DNA from: Candidatus Equicola faecalis
GTDB taxonomy: Bacteria; Bacteroidota; Bacteroidia; Bacteroidales; Bacteroidaceae
NCBI GenBank assembly: GCA_018065185.1
Contig: JAGHTU010000022.1
Coordinates: 61,305-125,304, forward strand
Direction of reading: 5' to 3'
DNA: 64,000 bases
The notes under the pieces were generated by a model. It was given only the letters and a program-made list of their open reading frames with translations, made no database searches and was not told the origin of the DNA. Below are positions 54,959 to 63,996 of this stretch, piece after piece. Each line of letters starts with the position of its first letter. Within the stretch, counting starts at the first letter, position 1. The position numbers were made by a program, and so were the translations under genes.

Positions 54959-57337
54959 ATGAAAACAATAGCAAAAGCGTTTATTTTTATGGTGTTTCTC
55001 TCTCTGTCATCACAGGTGTGTGCTGATGGTGTGACAGAGCGTATAAAACTCAATGAGGGCTGGATGTTTCAGGCAGGAGACACTGTCGCTTTCAACTGGA
55101 AGAGTGTAAGACTGCCTCACGATTTTCAGATTTCCCAGCCATGGGTGGCACCGTCAAAGGATGAGAAAGCCAACAATAACGACCCTGGAGCAAACGTTAA
55201 GAGTCGCCTTTCTTCGCGTGGCTTTAAGGAAATGGGCATAGGATGGTATAAACGCATACTGGATGTGCCTGAGACGATGAAGGGACGTCGCCTCTTGCTT
55301 GACTTTGAAGGAATCATGTACACCGGTGATGTATATCTCAACGGACAGCGCATCGGTGGCACGGATTATGGTTACGTTGGTTTTGAAATAGATGTCACAA
55401 AGCTTGTCCGCTACGGCAAACCGAATGTGCTTTGCGTGAAAGCCGACACACGCGAACCGCTTAATTCACGCTGGTACACGGGGGGAGGACTCTTCCGTGA
55501 TATGTGGCTCATCACCACTCCTGCGGATATGTGGTTTGCACGCCATCCGTTGTATATCACTACGAAAGACAACCGCTATGTGAATATCAGTGCAGGCGTA
55601 AGTACGACTTTACGCTCGGACAGTGTGACGATGGAGGTGATTATTACCGACCCTGACGGCAGACAGGTGTTCTCACAGCAGTCGTTGTTGAGACGTAACA
55701 GACATTATAAGATAGAAGAACTGCGGTTGCCAGAGATTGACCTCGCTGTCTCGTCAGAGCGTGCTGGCACGAAACTGCAGTTGTGGGACTGTGAACATCC
55801 TGCATTATATACTGTATGCGTTAGGATGTTGCATGATGATGGTAGTGTGGCAGATGAGACATCTTCCACGTTTGGTGTACGCACAATAGAAATCGTGCCG
55901 GGACGTGGCTTATTACTGAATGGCGAGAAGGTGTTATTAAAGGGTTATGCCAATCATCATAGTCTTGGGGCTCTTGGCGCTGCAGTCTATCCTGATGCAA
56001 TAGAGAAACGCATAAAACTGATAAAAGAGTATGGACTGAATCATATCCGTACATCACATAATCCGTATAGCACGTCATTCCTTGACCTTTGTGACCGTTA
56101 CGGCATACTCGTGGTTGATGAATTGTATGATAAATGGTTTACGCAATATACCGGTGGACGGGGCGATTTCGCATCATTGTGGCAGCACGACCTGCCGGAG
56201 TGGGTGCAGCGTGACCGCAATCATCCGTGCGTGGTGATGTGGAGCTTTGGTAATGAACTGCAGTCATATTCACAGACTGCCTATAATGATTGGGGAGTGA
56301 CGCAGTATCGTCTGATGAAGACACTCCTGCACCGTTACGACACTACACGCCTTTCTACTGTTGCCATGCACCCACGCTACCGCAATTGGGAGACAGACTC
56401 TCTGCCTTGCGATCTGGCAATGCAGACCGATGTGCAGGCATATAACTATCGTTACATGTATTTCCCAGGCGACGGACGACGTTTCCCTCACATGAAATTC
56501 TATCAGAGTGAGGCTTCTATGGCTGCTATGGGACCGAACTATTTTGAGATGGACCTTGACAAGGTCATAGGACTTGCTTATTGGGGACTCATTGACTACC
56601 TTGGCGAGAGTCAGGGATGGCCTGCAAAAGGTTGGGCACAAGGAGGCTTTGACCTATCGCTCGAACCGAAACCGAAAGCCTTTCTCCTGAAGAGCATGTT
56701 CTGCAAGAAACCGATGGTGCATATTGGTGTGATAGAGAAGAAAGGTGATGTGATGTGGAATGGCGTACAGACTGGTATGGATGGCATGACAGATCATTGG
56801 AATCGTGCTGACGGTGCGAAACTAAATTTGATCACATATACTAATGCCGAGGAGGTGGAACTCTTCCTCAATGGACGGAGCATAGGAAAACAGACCAATC
56901 CGAATGATTCGAAAAACCGTAACCAGATACGCTGGAATGCTGTGCCATACGAAAAGGGAACACTTGAGGCTGTGGCATATACCGAAGGACGTCCTGTGGC
57001 ACGTCATAAGATAGAGACAACGGATGAGGCGGTAAGACTGAAAGCCGTTGTTGAAGACAATGGAAAAGAACTGGTGCATGTGCGTGTCATTGCGGTAGAT
57101 AAAAAAGGTCGCCGTGTGCCTATGTGTGCGAAAGACGTGCATGTGGCAGTGAGTGGTGGTGAACTCATAGCGATGGATAATGGAGATATGAACTCTCCTG
57201 AACTTCATACATCAGACCACCGCACGCTGTATAACGGTTCGGTACTGGCGATTGTGCGGAAGTCGGGGCAGGGAGATATCAAACTCATGGCAACCGCTGA
57301 CGGACTAAAGTCAATAACAATAAAAATAACAGAATAA
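54959..57337 (+). CDS. Glycoside hydrolase family 2 enzyme (beta-galactosidase-like)
   Basis: The 792-residue secreted enzyme has a signal peptide (to about CADG, residue 24), a sugar-binding jelly-roll domain (VRLPHDFQISQPW near 50; GWYKRILDVPE near 95; YTGGGLFRDMWL near 175), an Ig-like domain and the catalytic barrel (IRTSHNPYS near 360). The acid/base Glu is in WSFGNELQ (about residue 434) and the probable nucleophile Glu in YQSEASM (about 518). A DUF4982-like region follows, with a C-terminal Ig-like domain. It lies 7 bp after the PL11 gene, so it probably removes galactose or another side-chain sugar from RG-I. The exact specificity is unknown. Confidence 0.9.
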   Translation: MKTIAKAFIFMVFLSLSSQVCADGVTERIKLNEGWMFQAGDTVAFNWKSVRLPHDFQISQPWVAPSKDEKANNNDPGANVKSRLSSRGFKEMGIGWYKRILDVPETMKGRRLLLDFEGIMYTGDVYLNGQRIGGTDYGYVGFEIDVTKLVRYGKPNVLCVKADTREPLNSRWYTGGGLFRDMWLITTPADMWFARHPLYITTKDNRYVNISAGVSTTLRSDSVTMEVIITDPDGRQVFSQQSLLRRNRHYKIEELRLPEIDLAVSSERAGTKLQLWDCEHPALYTVCVRMLHDDGSVADETSSTFGVRTIEIVPGRGLLLNGEKVLLKGYANHHSLGALGAAVYPDAIEKRIKLIKEYGLNHIRTSHNPYSTSFLDLCDRYGILVVDELYDKWFTQYTGGRGDFASLWQHDLPEWVQRDRNHPCVVMWSFGNELQSYSQTAYNDWGVTQYRLMKTLLHRYDTTRLSTVAMHPRYRNWETDSLPCDLAMQTDVQAYNYRYMYFPGDGRRFPHMKFYQSEASMAAMGPNYFEMDLDKVIGLAYWGLIDYLGESQGWPAKGWAQGGFDLSLEPKPKAFLLKSMFCKKPMVHIGVIEKKGDVMWNGVQTGMDGMTDHWNRADGAKLNLITYTNAEEVELFLNGRSIGKQTNPNDSKNRNQIRWNAVPYEKGTLEAVAYTEGRPVARHKIETTDEAVRLKAVVEDNGKELVHVRVIAVDKKGRRVPMCAKDVHVAVSGGELIAMDNGDMNSPELHTSDHRTLYNGSVLAIVRKSGQGDIKLMATADGLKSITIKITE

Positions 57338-58287
57338 TGTCTTACACAGCATTGGAAGACAGATACGAAAATGGTATGCGCTATGTGCGTTGTGGCAATA
57401 GTGGTGTATTGTTGCCTGCTGTCTCTTTGGGGTTCTGGCATAATTTTGGAGGCGTGGATTCCTATCAACGTAGCATGGAAATCACACATTATGCTTTCGA
57501 CCATGGCATAGTGCATTTTGACCTTGCTAATAACTATGGTCCTCCGTATGGCTCTGCCGAAGAAACGATGGGGCGACTCATGGATGATAGTTTCCGTCCA
57601 TACCGTGATGAACTCTTTATCTCATCAAAAGCAGGATATGACATGTGGCAGGGGCCTTACGGCAACTGGGGAAGCAGAAAATACATGATGGCAAGTCTCG
57701 ACCAGAGCTTGAAGCGTATGCATCTTGACTATGTGGATTTGTTTTATTCGCATCGTTATGACCCTGACACGCCATTGGAAGAGACTCTGCAGGCACTCGT
57801 GGATATTGTTCGGCAAGGCAAGGCTCTATATGTGGGCATCTCACGGTGGCCCCTCGAAGCTACACGTTTTGCAATAGAATATCTGCGTGATGCACATGTG
57901 CCACTGCTTATCTATCAGGGACGGCTGAATATGCTTGACCGCGCACCTATGGATGAAGGCATCCTTGATCTGCTTGAACAGGAGAAGGTGGGCTTTATCT
58001 CATTCTCACCCTTGGCGCAGGGACTGCTCACTGACCGTTATCTGAACGGCATACCACAGGACTCTCGCATGAGGCGCGAGCATTTCCTGAAGTCATCGAT
58101 GCTCACCGATGCCCTCCTGCATAAGCTCCGCACATGGAACAGCGAGGCTCAGACAAAAGGGCAGACACTTGCGGAGATGGCATTACGCTGGATTCTGCAA
58201 CAGAAAGCAGTGACGAGCGTCCTTGTCGGAGCAAGCAGTGTCCAGCAGCTGGATAAAAACCTGAAGGCGATAACTCTTGATTCCTGA
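57337..58287 (+). CDS. Aldo/keto reductase (YghZ/GPR-like)
   Basis: The 316-residue NADPH-dependent oxidoreductase has a TIM barrel. The catalytic set is visible: Asp and Tyr in HFDLANNYGPPYGSAEE (about residues 60-66), Lys in ISSKAGYD (about 98) and His in FYSHRYDPDTP (about 137). The sequence order matches the Kv-beta/YghZ branch, which reduces L-glyceraldehyde 3-phosphate and other aldehydes. Its ATG overlaps the GH2 stop by one base, implying coupled expression. Its role in the pectin locus may be reduction of a released sugar or detoxification of an aldehyde. Confidence 0.92.
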   Translation: MSYTALEDRYENGMRYVRCGNSGVLLPAVSLGFWHNFGGVDSYQRSMEITHYAFDHGIVHFDLANNYGPPYGSAEETMGRLMDDSFRPYRDELFISSKAGYDMWQGPYGNWGSRKYMMASLDQSLKRMHLDYVDLFYSHRYDPDTPLEETLQALVDIVRQGKALYVGISRWPLEATRFAIEYLRDAHVPLLIYQGRLNMLDRAPMDEGILDLLEQEKVGFISFSPLAQGLLTDRYLNGIPQDSRMRREHFLKSSMLTDALLHKLRTWNSEAQTKGQTLAEMALRWILQQKAVTSVLVGASSVQQLDKNLKAITLDS

Positions 58288-58295
58288 TTTGTGTT

Positions 58296-58589
58296 ATGAG
58301 GTCCAGTCTTTGTTCTTCGTGTGTGTCAGGCGATAGCGATTGTGTGCATCGCAGGATGATGGAGGCATATCCCGATGATGAGTTAGATTTGTATTTCGAA
58401 GATGAAGAACTGGACCGTTATTGTGGACGACGTTCATGTGAATATACCGATGATGAGGCAGGAGAGTTTCGCGAGGTGATGATGACGATGCGTCCCGATG
58501 AGGTGGGGGAGTGGTGCCGTTGCTTGCAGTTGCGGTGTCTTGAAGTGCCTGACCAGATAAAGGATGAACTTACATTACTGTTGCAATAA
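58296..58589 (+). CDS. Small acidic cysteine-rich protein, unknown
   Basis: The 97-residue protein is strongly acidic in its middle (YPDDELDLYFEDEELDRYCG) with eight Cys residues, including CSSC at residues 6-9, and no signal peptide or membrane helix. It lies 8 bp after the aldo/keto reductase and 30 bp before porW/sprE. The good spacing and lack of a competing frame suggest that it is real. The Cys pairs might hold a metal; no family is recognised. Confidence 0.5.
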   Translation: MRSSLCSSCVSGDSDCVHRRMMEAYPDDELDLYFEDEELDRYCGRRSCEYTDDEAGEFREVMMTMRPDEVGEWCRCLQLRCLEVPDQIKDELTLLLQ

Positions 58590-58619
58590 AAAGAAAATGC
58601 TTATCGTTATTTCATATAG

Positions 58620-61511
58620 ATGAAATCGCGCGACTTCTATATACTGATATTATCATCATTTCTCATCGTGTTGTTGTCAGCTTGTTCCAACACCAAGAAT
58701 ACGGCACAGACTCGTTGGTGGCATGCTTTTACGGCGCGTTATAACACATATTATAACGGCTCTGTTGCCTATATTGACGGTGCGTTGGAAAAGGAGAAAG
58801 GTAATGTTGATGACTTTACAGAGGATATTCCACTCTACACAATAGGTAATAAAGAAAGCCGCAGTATCGGTGCTGGAAATTTCGATAAGGCGATAGAAAA
58901 ATGTGAAAAGGCAATAAAACTGCATAGCATCACCAAGCGACCGGAATGGAAGAAAAACCGCCGTAAGACAGAGGCAGATAAGGAATGGCTTTCACGGCGT
59001 GAGTATAATCCTTTCCTATGGAAAGCTTGGTTTATGATGGGGCGTTCACAGTTCATGAAGGGCGAGTTTGAAGAGGCTGCATCAACATTCATTTATATGA
59101 GTCGGCTCTATGAGACCCAACCATCAATACGTGGTGTGGCACAGGCTTGGCTAGCACGCTGCTATACGGAGAACGACTGGTTCTATGAGGCAGAAGATGT
59201 GATCCGTATGATAAACCGTGACACCATAACCTGGCGCACACAGCGCGAACTTGATGGAACAATGGCTGACTATTATCTGTGTCAGAATCGTTATGCTGAA
59301 GCTGTGCCTTACTTGAATAAAGTAATAAAACAGGAGAAACGCAAAGACCAACGCGCTCGTGAGTGGTTCCTCATGGGGCAGGTGGAAACGCATCTCGGTC
59401 ATAAGGAAGAGGCTTATCGTGCTTATGGAAAATGTATCCATAATAATCCGCCATACATTCTGAGTTTCAATGCACGCATAGCACGTACAGAAGTGATGGC
59501 AGATAAGAATGTGAAAGGCACAATTTCCCGTCTTCGCCGTATGTCAAGGAATGTGAACAATAAAGACTACCTTGATCAGGTGTATTATGCTCTGGGCAAT
59601 GTTTATCTCTCACAGAAAGACACCGTAAATGCTATTGCAGAATATGAGAAAGGTGTGGAGAAAGCCACCCGTGCCGGCATAGAAAAGGGTGTTCTGCTCC
59701 TTAAATTGGGAAATATCTACTGGGAGCAGGAAAAGTATTCCGATGCACAACGCTGTTATGGACAGGCTATAGGCCTGCTTGATCAGGAGCGTGATGACTA
59801 TGATGAACTCTCCAAGCGCAGTAAGGTGCTGGATGAACTGGTGCCATACACAGATGCAGTGCATCTGCAGGACTCATTGCAGGTGTTGGCAAACATGGAT
59901 TCCGTATCGCGCGACAAGGCTATTGACCGCGTGATAGCCCAATTGATACAGAAAGAGAAAGAAGAAAAACGTAAGGCAGAAGAGGAAGCTGCTGAGGCTG
60001 AGGTGGCGAAACAACAGGCAACAGGCAATGCTGCTGCAAACCGTACCAATACTCCTTCGACTCTTACTACGGCTCAAAGTAATGGACAGTGGTATTTCTA
60101 TAATCAGCAGGCTGTGCAGCAAGGTAAAAATTCTTTCGTCCGTTTGTGGGGTAAACGTGATAATGCTGATGACTGGCAACGTATGAATAAGACTGTGGTG
60201 GCAGGTTCCTCTGCCTTAGAAGAGCCAACTGAAGGTGAAGAAATGGCAGAGGTGGGAGATTCTGTTCAAAACATAGAAACAGATGTGGCAGATGCCGTGT
60301 CGGACAGTCTTGCTAACGACCCTCACCGCCGTGAATATTATTATGCGCAGATTCCTATGACGGAAGATGCCCTCATACAGAGTAATCTCATAATAATGGA
60401 TGGCCTGTATAATTCGGGTGTAATCTTCAAGGATAAACTGAATAATCTTTCGCTTGCTGAAAAAGCTCTCCTGCGTCTGGAAAATGATTATTCCGATTAT
60501 GAGAATATGGCAGATGCCTACTATCATCTTTACCTGCTTTATGCCCGTAAGGGAGATATGTTGATAGCAAATACCTATGTGGCAAAATTGCAGGAGCATT
60601 TCCCAGATAATGACTGGACAAAACTCCTTTCTGATCCTAATTTCGTGACAAATCAGATGTTCGGAGTACACATCGAAGACTCTCTGTATGCTGCCACTTA
60701 CGATGCTTTCAAGGCTGGTGATATGAGGGCGGTGCGGACCAATACCGAAGTTTCGGACACACGTTTCCCTATAGGTGCCAACCGCTCAAAGTTCCTGTTC
60801 ATCGATGGTCTTCGTAAACTGAATGAAAACGACGCCAAAGGATGCTTGGATAATATGCAGCAGGTGATTGACAAATATCCGCAGAGTGAGGTGGCAGAGA
60901 TGGCAGGAAATATCCTCAATGGTGTCAAGGAAGGACGGCAATTGAGAGGTGGAGCATTCGATGCCGGTAGCATCTGGGAACGGCGCTCGGTGAATGTGGC
61001 AGAAAGCGACAGCGCAGCCGTGGTGCAGGCTCTCTCCACTGAGCGTAATACAAATTTCATCTTCCTGCTGGCTTTCCCTGAAGGAAAAGTCAATGAAAAC
61101 CAACTGCTATATGATTTGGCGCGACATAACTTCACCAATTATCTTGTTCGTAATTTTGATATCGTCATTGAGCATGAGTCTGGCATCGGACGTATGGAAG
61201 TTCGTGGCTTCCGCTCCTACGATGAGGCATGGCAGTATTCTCACCAGTTGCTGTCGGATGAGGCAATGCGGGCGCGCTTACCAAAAGAAGCAAAGGTCAT
61301 TCTCATAAGTGAGGATAACTTTGTCCTGCTTGGTTCAAGTTTCAGTTATAAGGATTATGAAGATTTCTATCGCAAGAATTTTGCTCCTGTGAAAGTTTCA
61401 GAAGATGATTTGCTACAGGAGCCAGAGGAGATAGAATACCGTCAGGAGAACGAAGACGAACAGAACGAGGATTCCTCAATAGATGTCATAGATGATTGGG
61501 AAATGTGGTAA
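58620..61511 (+). CDS. porW: PorW/SprE, type IX secretion lipoprotein with TPR repeats
   Basis: The 963-residue protein is an outer-membrane lipoprotein (signal ending VLLSAC, Cys22) with a tetratricopeptide array over roughly residues 80-400 ([11 protein letters not shown]-like units, [21 protein letters not shown] near 320) and a charged coiled region near 445-465. The segment [21 protein letters not shown] after the anchor is the family signature of SprE (Flavobacterium) and PorW (Porphyromonas). PorW connects the outer-membrane SprA complex to the PorLM motor. Its presence alongside sprA indicates a working T9SS. Confidence 0.9.
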   Translation: MKSRDFYILILSSFLIVLLSACSNTKNTAQTRWWHAFTARYNTYYNGSVAYIDGALEKEKGNVDDFTEDIPLYTIGNKESRSIGAGNFDKAIEKCEKAIKLHSITKRPEWKKNRRKTEADKEWLSRREYNPFLWKAWFMMGRSQFMKGEFEEAASTFIYMSRLYETQPSIRGVAQAWLARCYTENDWFYEAEDVIRMINRDTITWRTQRELDGTMADYYLCQNRYAEAVPYLNKVIKQEKRKDQRAREWFLMGQVETHLGHKEEAYRAYGKCIHNNPPYILSFNARIARTEVMADKNVKGTISRLRRMSRNVNNKDYLDQVYYALGNVYLSQKDTVNAIAEYEKGVEKATRAGIEKGVLLLKLGNIYWEQEKYSDAQRCYGQAIGLLDQERDDYDELSKRSKVLDELVPYTDAVHLQDSLQVLANMDSVSRDKAIDRVIAQLIQKEKEEKRKAEEEAAEAEVAKQQATGNAAANRTNTPSTLTTAQSNGQWYFYNQQAVQQGKNSFVRLWGKRDNADDWQRMNKTVVAGSSALEEPTEGEEMAEVGDSVQNIETDVADAVSDSLANDPHRREYYYAQIPMTEDALIQSNLIIMDGLYNSGVIFKDKLNNLSLAEKALLRLENDYSDYENMADAYYHLYLLYARKGDMLIANTYVAKLQEHFPDNDWTKLLSDPNFVTNQMFGVHIEDSLYAATYDAFKAGDMRAVRTNTEVSDTRFPIGANRSKFLFIDGLRKLNENDAKGCLDNMQQVIDKYPQSEVAEMAGNILNGVKEGRQLRGGAFDAGSIWERRSVNVAESDSAAVVQALSTERNTNFIFLLAFPEGKVNENQLLYDLARHNFTNYLVRNFDIVIEHESGIGRMEVRGFRSYDEAWQYSHQLLSDEAMRARLPKEAKVILISEDNFVLLGSSFSYKDYEDFYRKNFAPVKVSEDDLLQEPEEIEYRQENEDEQNEDSSIDVIDDWEMW

Positions 61512-61537
61512 TATCAGAATTGAAAAAATATATTAAT

Positions 61538-61918
61538 ATGATAGATTTACATATTCATGATTTGGGACAGATAGATGTTATGGCAGCTGATTTCGTCAGC
61601 CAGATGACTGATGCCCGTGTTTATGCCTTCTATGGCGAGATGGGAGCAGGAAAGACCACTTTCATAAAGGCTCTCTGCCGTGCGCTGGGAGTGGAAGACG
61701 TTATAACGTCTCCCACATTCTCAATCATCAACGAATATACGACACCAAAAGAGACCATCTATCATTTCGATTTTTACCGTATTAAAAAGTTGGAAGAAGT
61801 GTATGATATGGGATATGAGGATTATTTCTATTCCGATGCTCTCTGTTTCATTGAATGGCCAGAACTGGTGGAGGAACTCCTGCCAGAAGATACTGTCCGT
61901 GTGCATATTTCGCACTGA
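61538..61918 (+). CDS. tsaE: tRNA threonylcarbamoyladenosine biosynthesis protein TsaE
   Basis: The 126-residue ATPase has Walker [16 protein letters not shown] (about residue 31), [11 protein letters not shown] (about 62) and the HFDFYR motif (about 79). With TsaB, TsaC and TsaD it makes the t6A modification at position 37 of ANN-decoding tRNAs. The start at ATG 61538 gives [13 protein letters not shown]; an upstream TTG (61496) would overlap porW and is disfavoured. The family is normally 130-150 residues. Confidence 0.93.
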   Translation: MIDLHIHDLGQIDVMAADFVSQMTDARVYAFYGEMGAGKTTFIKALCRALGVEDVITSPTFSIINEYTTPKETIYHFDFYRIKKLEEVYDMGYEDYFYSDALCFIEWPELVEELLPEDTVRVHISH

Positions 61919-61937
61919 AAACAAAAAATGTTAAAAG

Positions 61938-61971
61938 TTTGGGCGTATTCAATAAACCTTTCTTATTTTTG
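61938..61971 (+). promoter_or_regulatory. Promoter of the OmpA-like lipoprotein gene
   Basis: TTTG (61938-61941), 22 nt, TATTTTTG (61964-61971). The spacer is at the long end of the normal range. The leader to ATG 62034 is about 55 nt, with a purine-rich GGAGAAAAATT just before the start. Confidence 0.5.
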
Positions 61972-62033
61972 CCCATCATAATAATGGTATGTGATAAACA
62001 TTAGATTATAAAACAACGAAAAGGAGAAAAATT

Positions 62034-62861
62034 ATGAAGAAAGTATTTTATTTGGCATTAGTTGTCGTAATCGGTCTCAGCTCATGTGCAAGTAAGAAAG
62101 ACTTGGTGAACTGTCAGACTGAAAACAGACAGTTGCAAGGTCAATATCAAAGCACAAAGGAGGAGTTGGCAGCATCGAAAAGTCGTGTTGCAAGTCTTGA
62201 GGAGCAGATAAAGAATCTGACTGCTGCTAATCAGGCTCTGCAGAAGTCACTAGACAATTCTCTGACCGCTGGTTCGCAGGGAAATGTGAATATTGCTAAA
62301 CTTGTTGACCAGATTAACGAGTCGAATCAGTATATCCGTCATTTGGTAGAGATGAAGAGCAAATCTGATTCTTTGAATCTAGTACTGACGAACAATCTCA
62401 CCCGTTCTCTTTCAAAAGAAGAGTTGAAGGATGTTGATGTTCAGGTGTTGAAGGGTGTTGTTTATATCTCTCTTAACGACAATATGCTTTACAAGACCGG
62501 TAGTTATGAAATCAGTAGTCGTGCAGAAGAGACACTCTCCAAGATTGCTAAAATCATTATGGATTACAAGGACTATGAAGTGCTTGTCGAAGGCAATACG
62601 GATAATGTGCCAATCAAGCGTGAGAATATCCGTAACAACTGGGATTTGAGTTGTCTCCGTGCTTCGAGCGTGGTTCAGCATCTTCAGGATAAGTATGGCG
62701 TTGACCCTAAGCGTCTCACAGCCGGTGGTCGTGGCGAGTATAATCCTATTGCTGATAATGATAATGAGGTGGGTAAACAGCGCAACCGCCGTACACAGAT
62801 TATCATCACTCCTCAGCTTGACCAGTTTATGGATCTGCTTGATGCTAATCCTGCAAAGTAA
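62034..62861 (+). CDS. OmpA-family lipoprotein with coiled coil
   Basis: The 275-residue protein has a lipoprotein signal ending GLSSC (Cys18), a coiled-coil region (about residues 25-85, ELAASKSRVASLEEQIKNL) and a C-terminal OmpA/MotB peptidoglycan-binding domain. In that domain the segment VLVEGNTDNVPIKRENIRNN (about 181) and NRRTQIII (about 252) contain the diaminopimelate-contact Asp and Arg. It is a Pal/ArfA-like protein that ties the outer membrane to the cell wall. It has its own promoter and a very strong terminator. Confidence 0.9.
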   Translation: MKKVFYLALVVVIGLSSCASKKDLVNCQTENRQLQGQYQSTKEELAASKSRVASLEEQIKNLTAANQALQKSLDNSLTAGSQGNVNIAKLVDQINESNQYIRHLVEMKSKSDSLNLVLTNNLTRSLSKEELKDVDVQVLKGVVYISLNDNMLYKTGSYEISSRAEETLSKIAKIIMDYKDYEVLVEGNTDNVPIKRENIRNNWDLSCLRASSVVQHLQDKYGVDPKRLTAGGRGEYNPIADNDNEVGKQRNRRTQIIITPQLDQFMDLLDANPAK

Positions 62862-62873
62862 TAATGATTACTA

Positions 62874-62913
62874 CAATATATAAAGGTGTGCTTCGGCACA
62901 CCTTTATATATTG
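62874..62913. terminator. Strong bidirectional terminator hairpin with TTCG loop
   Basis: An 18-bp perfect stem (62874-62891 with 62896-62913) closes on the stable tetraloop TTCG, 13 bp after the OmpA-like gene. The outer half of the stem is AT-rich, so each strand ends in a T-rich arm. It separates this gene from the next. Confidence 0.85.
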
Positions 62914-62963
62914 TTATCGTTTGTGATGCTTCCCCATAGCTTATAGTTGTTGCATTAAGTTTT

Positions 62964-63761
62964 ATGAAGCGTTCTCTGCTCATAGTGATATTGATATTAG
63001 TCAGCGGTGGATTATGGGCTCAGGTGCAGGAGACATCTGTTCCGAATGATTCTGTGTATATAGGTAATGTCCCTATGGAGAAGCAATATGAATATGTTAC
63101 TGATATGGATTCTCCGTATCAATTGCCTCAAACGGATTTCCTGAAATCTGAAAATCCAAGACTGATATTGACAAATCCTATTCTTCCTTTGAAGATGACC
63201 TATAAGGTGCAACCTTATAAGCCTGTTACATCACTTGCCCTGTGGAACGGAGGCTCGCTGATAGGCTCTAATAGCATGTATTATTCCCCTTTGACAGGAT
63301 ACACAGCAACTGCAAATCTGTTGCTTTACGAAAGTGTGGGCAGATGGACTTTTGAGGGTAATGCTGGTCTGCAGAAATATGGAGGTATGGCTAATACCTT
63401 TACTTTTGATGCAAGTGCTATGTATCGAATTGGCAATAATGTTTCGGCAACACTGTTCGGAATGTATCAAAGCCCCAGTTTTTGGAGCACATATAAAACT
63501 TCTTCAGGGTATCAGTATGGAGGTTATTTCTCATTAGAGACGAATAATCATAAATGGGGTGTTGACCTTGGGGCGCGACATGTGTACAACCCATGGAACG
63601 GACAGCATGCCGTGATTCCAATAGTCAAGCCATATTACAAGATTGGAAATAGCAAATTGGGTATTGACCTTGGTGGGTTGCTTAATAGGAATGCTGCCAA
63701 TGACGGACCACCAATGTTCGTGCCTAAACCGCGCCCAATGGTTGCTGTCCCAAGAAGATGA
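62964..63761 (+). CDS. Putative outer-membrane beta-barrel protein, unknown
   Basis: The 265-residue protein has a signal peptide ending near GLWAQ (residue 20). From about residue 90 the sequence alternates hydrophobic and polar residues with aromatic belts (TATANLLLYESVGRW, FTFDASAMYRIG, YGGYFSLETNNHKWGVDLGA), as in transmembrane beta strands. It ends with a Pro- and Arg-rich tail (PKPRPMVAVPRR) instead of the terminal aromatic usual for barrels, so either the tail is periplasmic or the C-terminus has been altered. It resembles uncharacterised Bacteroidales proteins; no function is known. A family 2 repeat begins about 50 bp later. Confidence 0.65.
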   Translation: MKRSLLIVILILVSGGLWAQVQETSVPNDSVYIGNVPMEKQYEYVTDMDSPYQLPQTDFLKSENPRLILTNPILPLKMTYKVQPYKPVTSLALWNGGSLIGSNSMYYSPLTGYTATANLLLYESVGRWTFEGNAGLQKYGGMANTFTFDASAMYRIGNNVSATLFGMYQSPSFWSTYKTSSGYQYGGYFSLETNNHKWGVDLGARHVYNPWNGQHAVIPIVKPYYKIGNSKLGIDLGGLLNRNAANDGPPMFVPKPRPMVAVPRR

Positions 63762-63813
63762 TGACCGCCTTAAAGGGGAACTTTTGTCCCTCCCTCGGGA
63801 GGGGTTAGGGACC

Positions 63814-63996
63814 CTTCCCAACGCATGCTTTTTGACAAACGCACGATTGCTTTTCGACAAACGCTCGATTAGGCTTCGGCAAACGCTCGTTTGGGTCTCG
63901 ACAAACGCTCGTTTGTGCCTCGTCTTCCCATCGTTTGTGAGCAGTCAAACGCACGCTCGTTTTTCATCCTCCAAAGTCGCGGAACAGACGTTCCAA
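63814..63996 (+). repeat. Dispersed intergenic element, family 2 copy 2 (six 22-bp units)
   Basis: Units are phased at 63834, 63856, 63878, 63900, 63922 and 63944, all 22 bp apart, with the same CCAACGCATGC start and the same GGAAC-agac-GTTCC end as copy 1. It has one more internal unit than copy 1. Unit 4 keeps the perfect dyad ACAAACG-CT-CGTTTGT. The preceding 50 bp hold a GC-rich hairpin (CCTCCC-TC-GGGAGG). The window ends here, so the downstream gene orientation is unknown. Confidence 0.85.

Noticed and set aside
61496-61537. TTG start for tsaE overlapping porW
   Set aside because: It would add 14 residues not typical of the family; ATG 61538 gives a normal N-terminus.
3275-63996. 22-bp arrays as CRISPR
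   Set aside because: Units abut directly with no unique spacers of constant length, and there are no cas genes.
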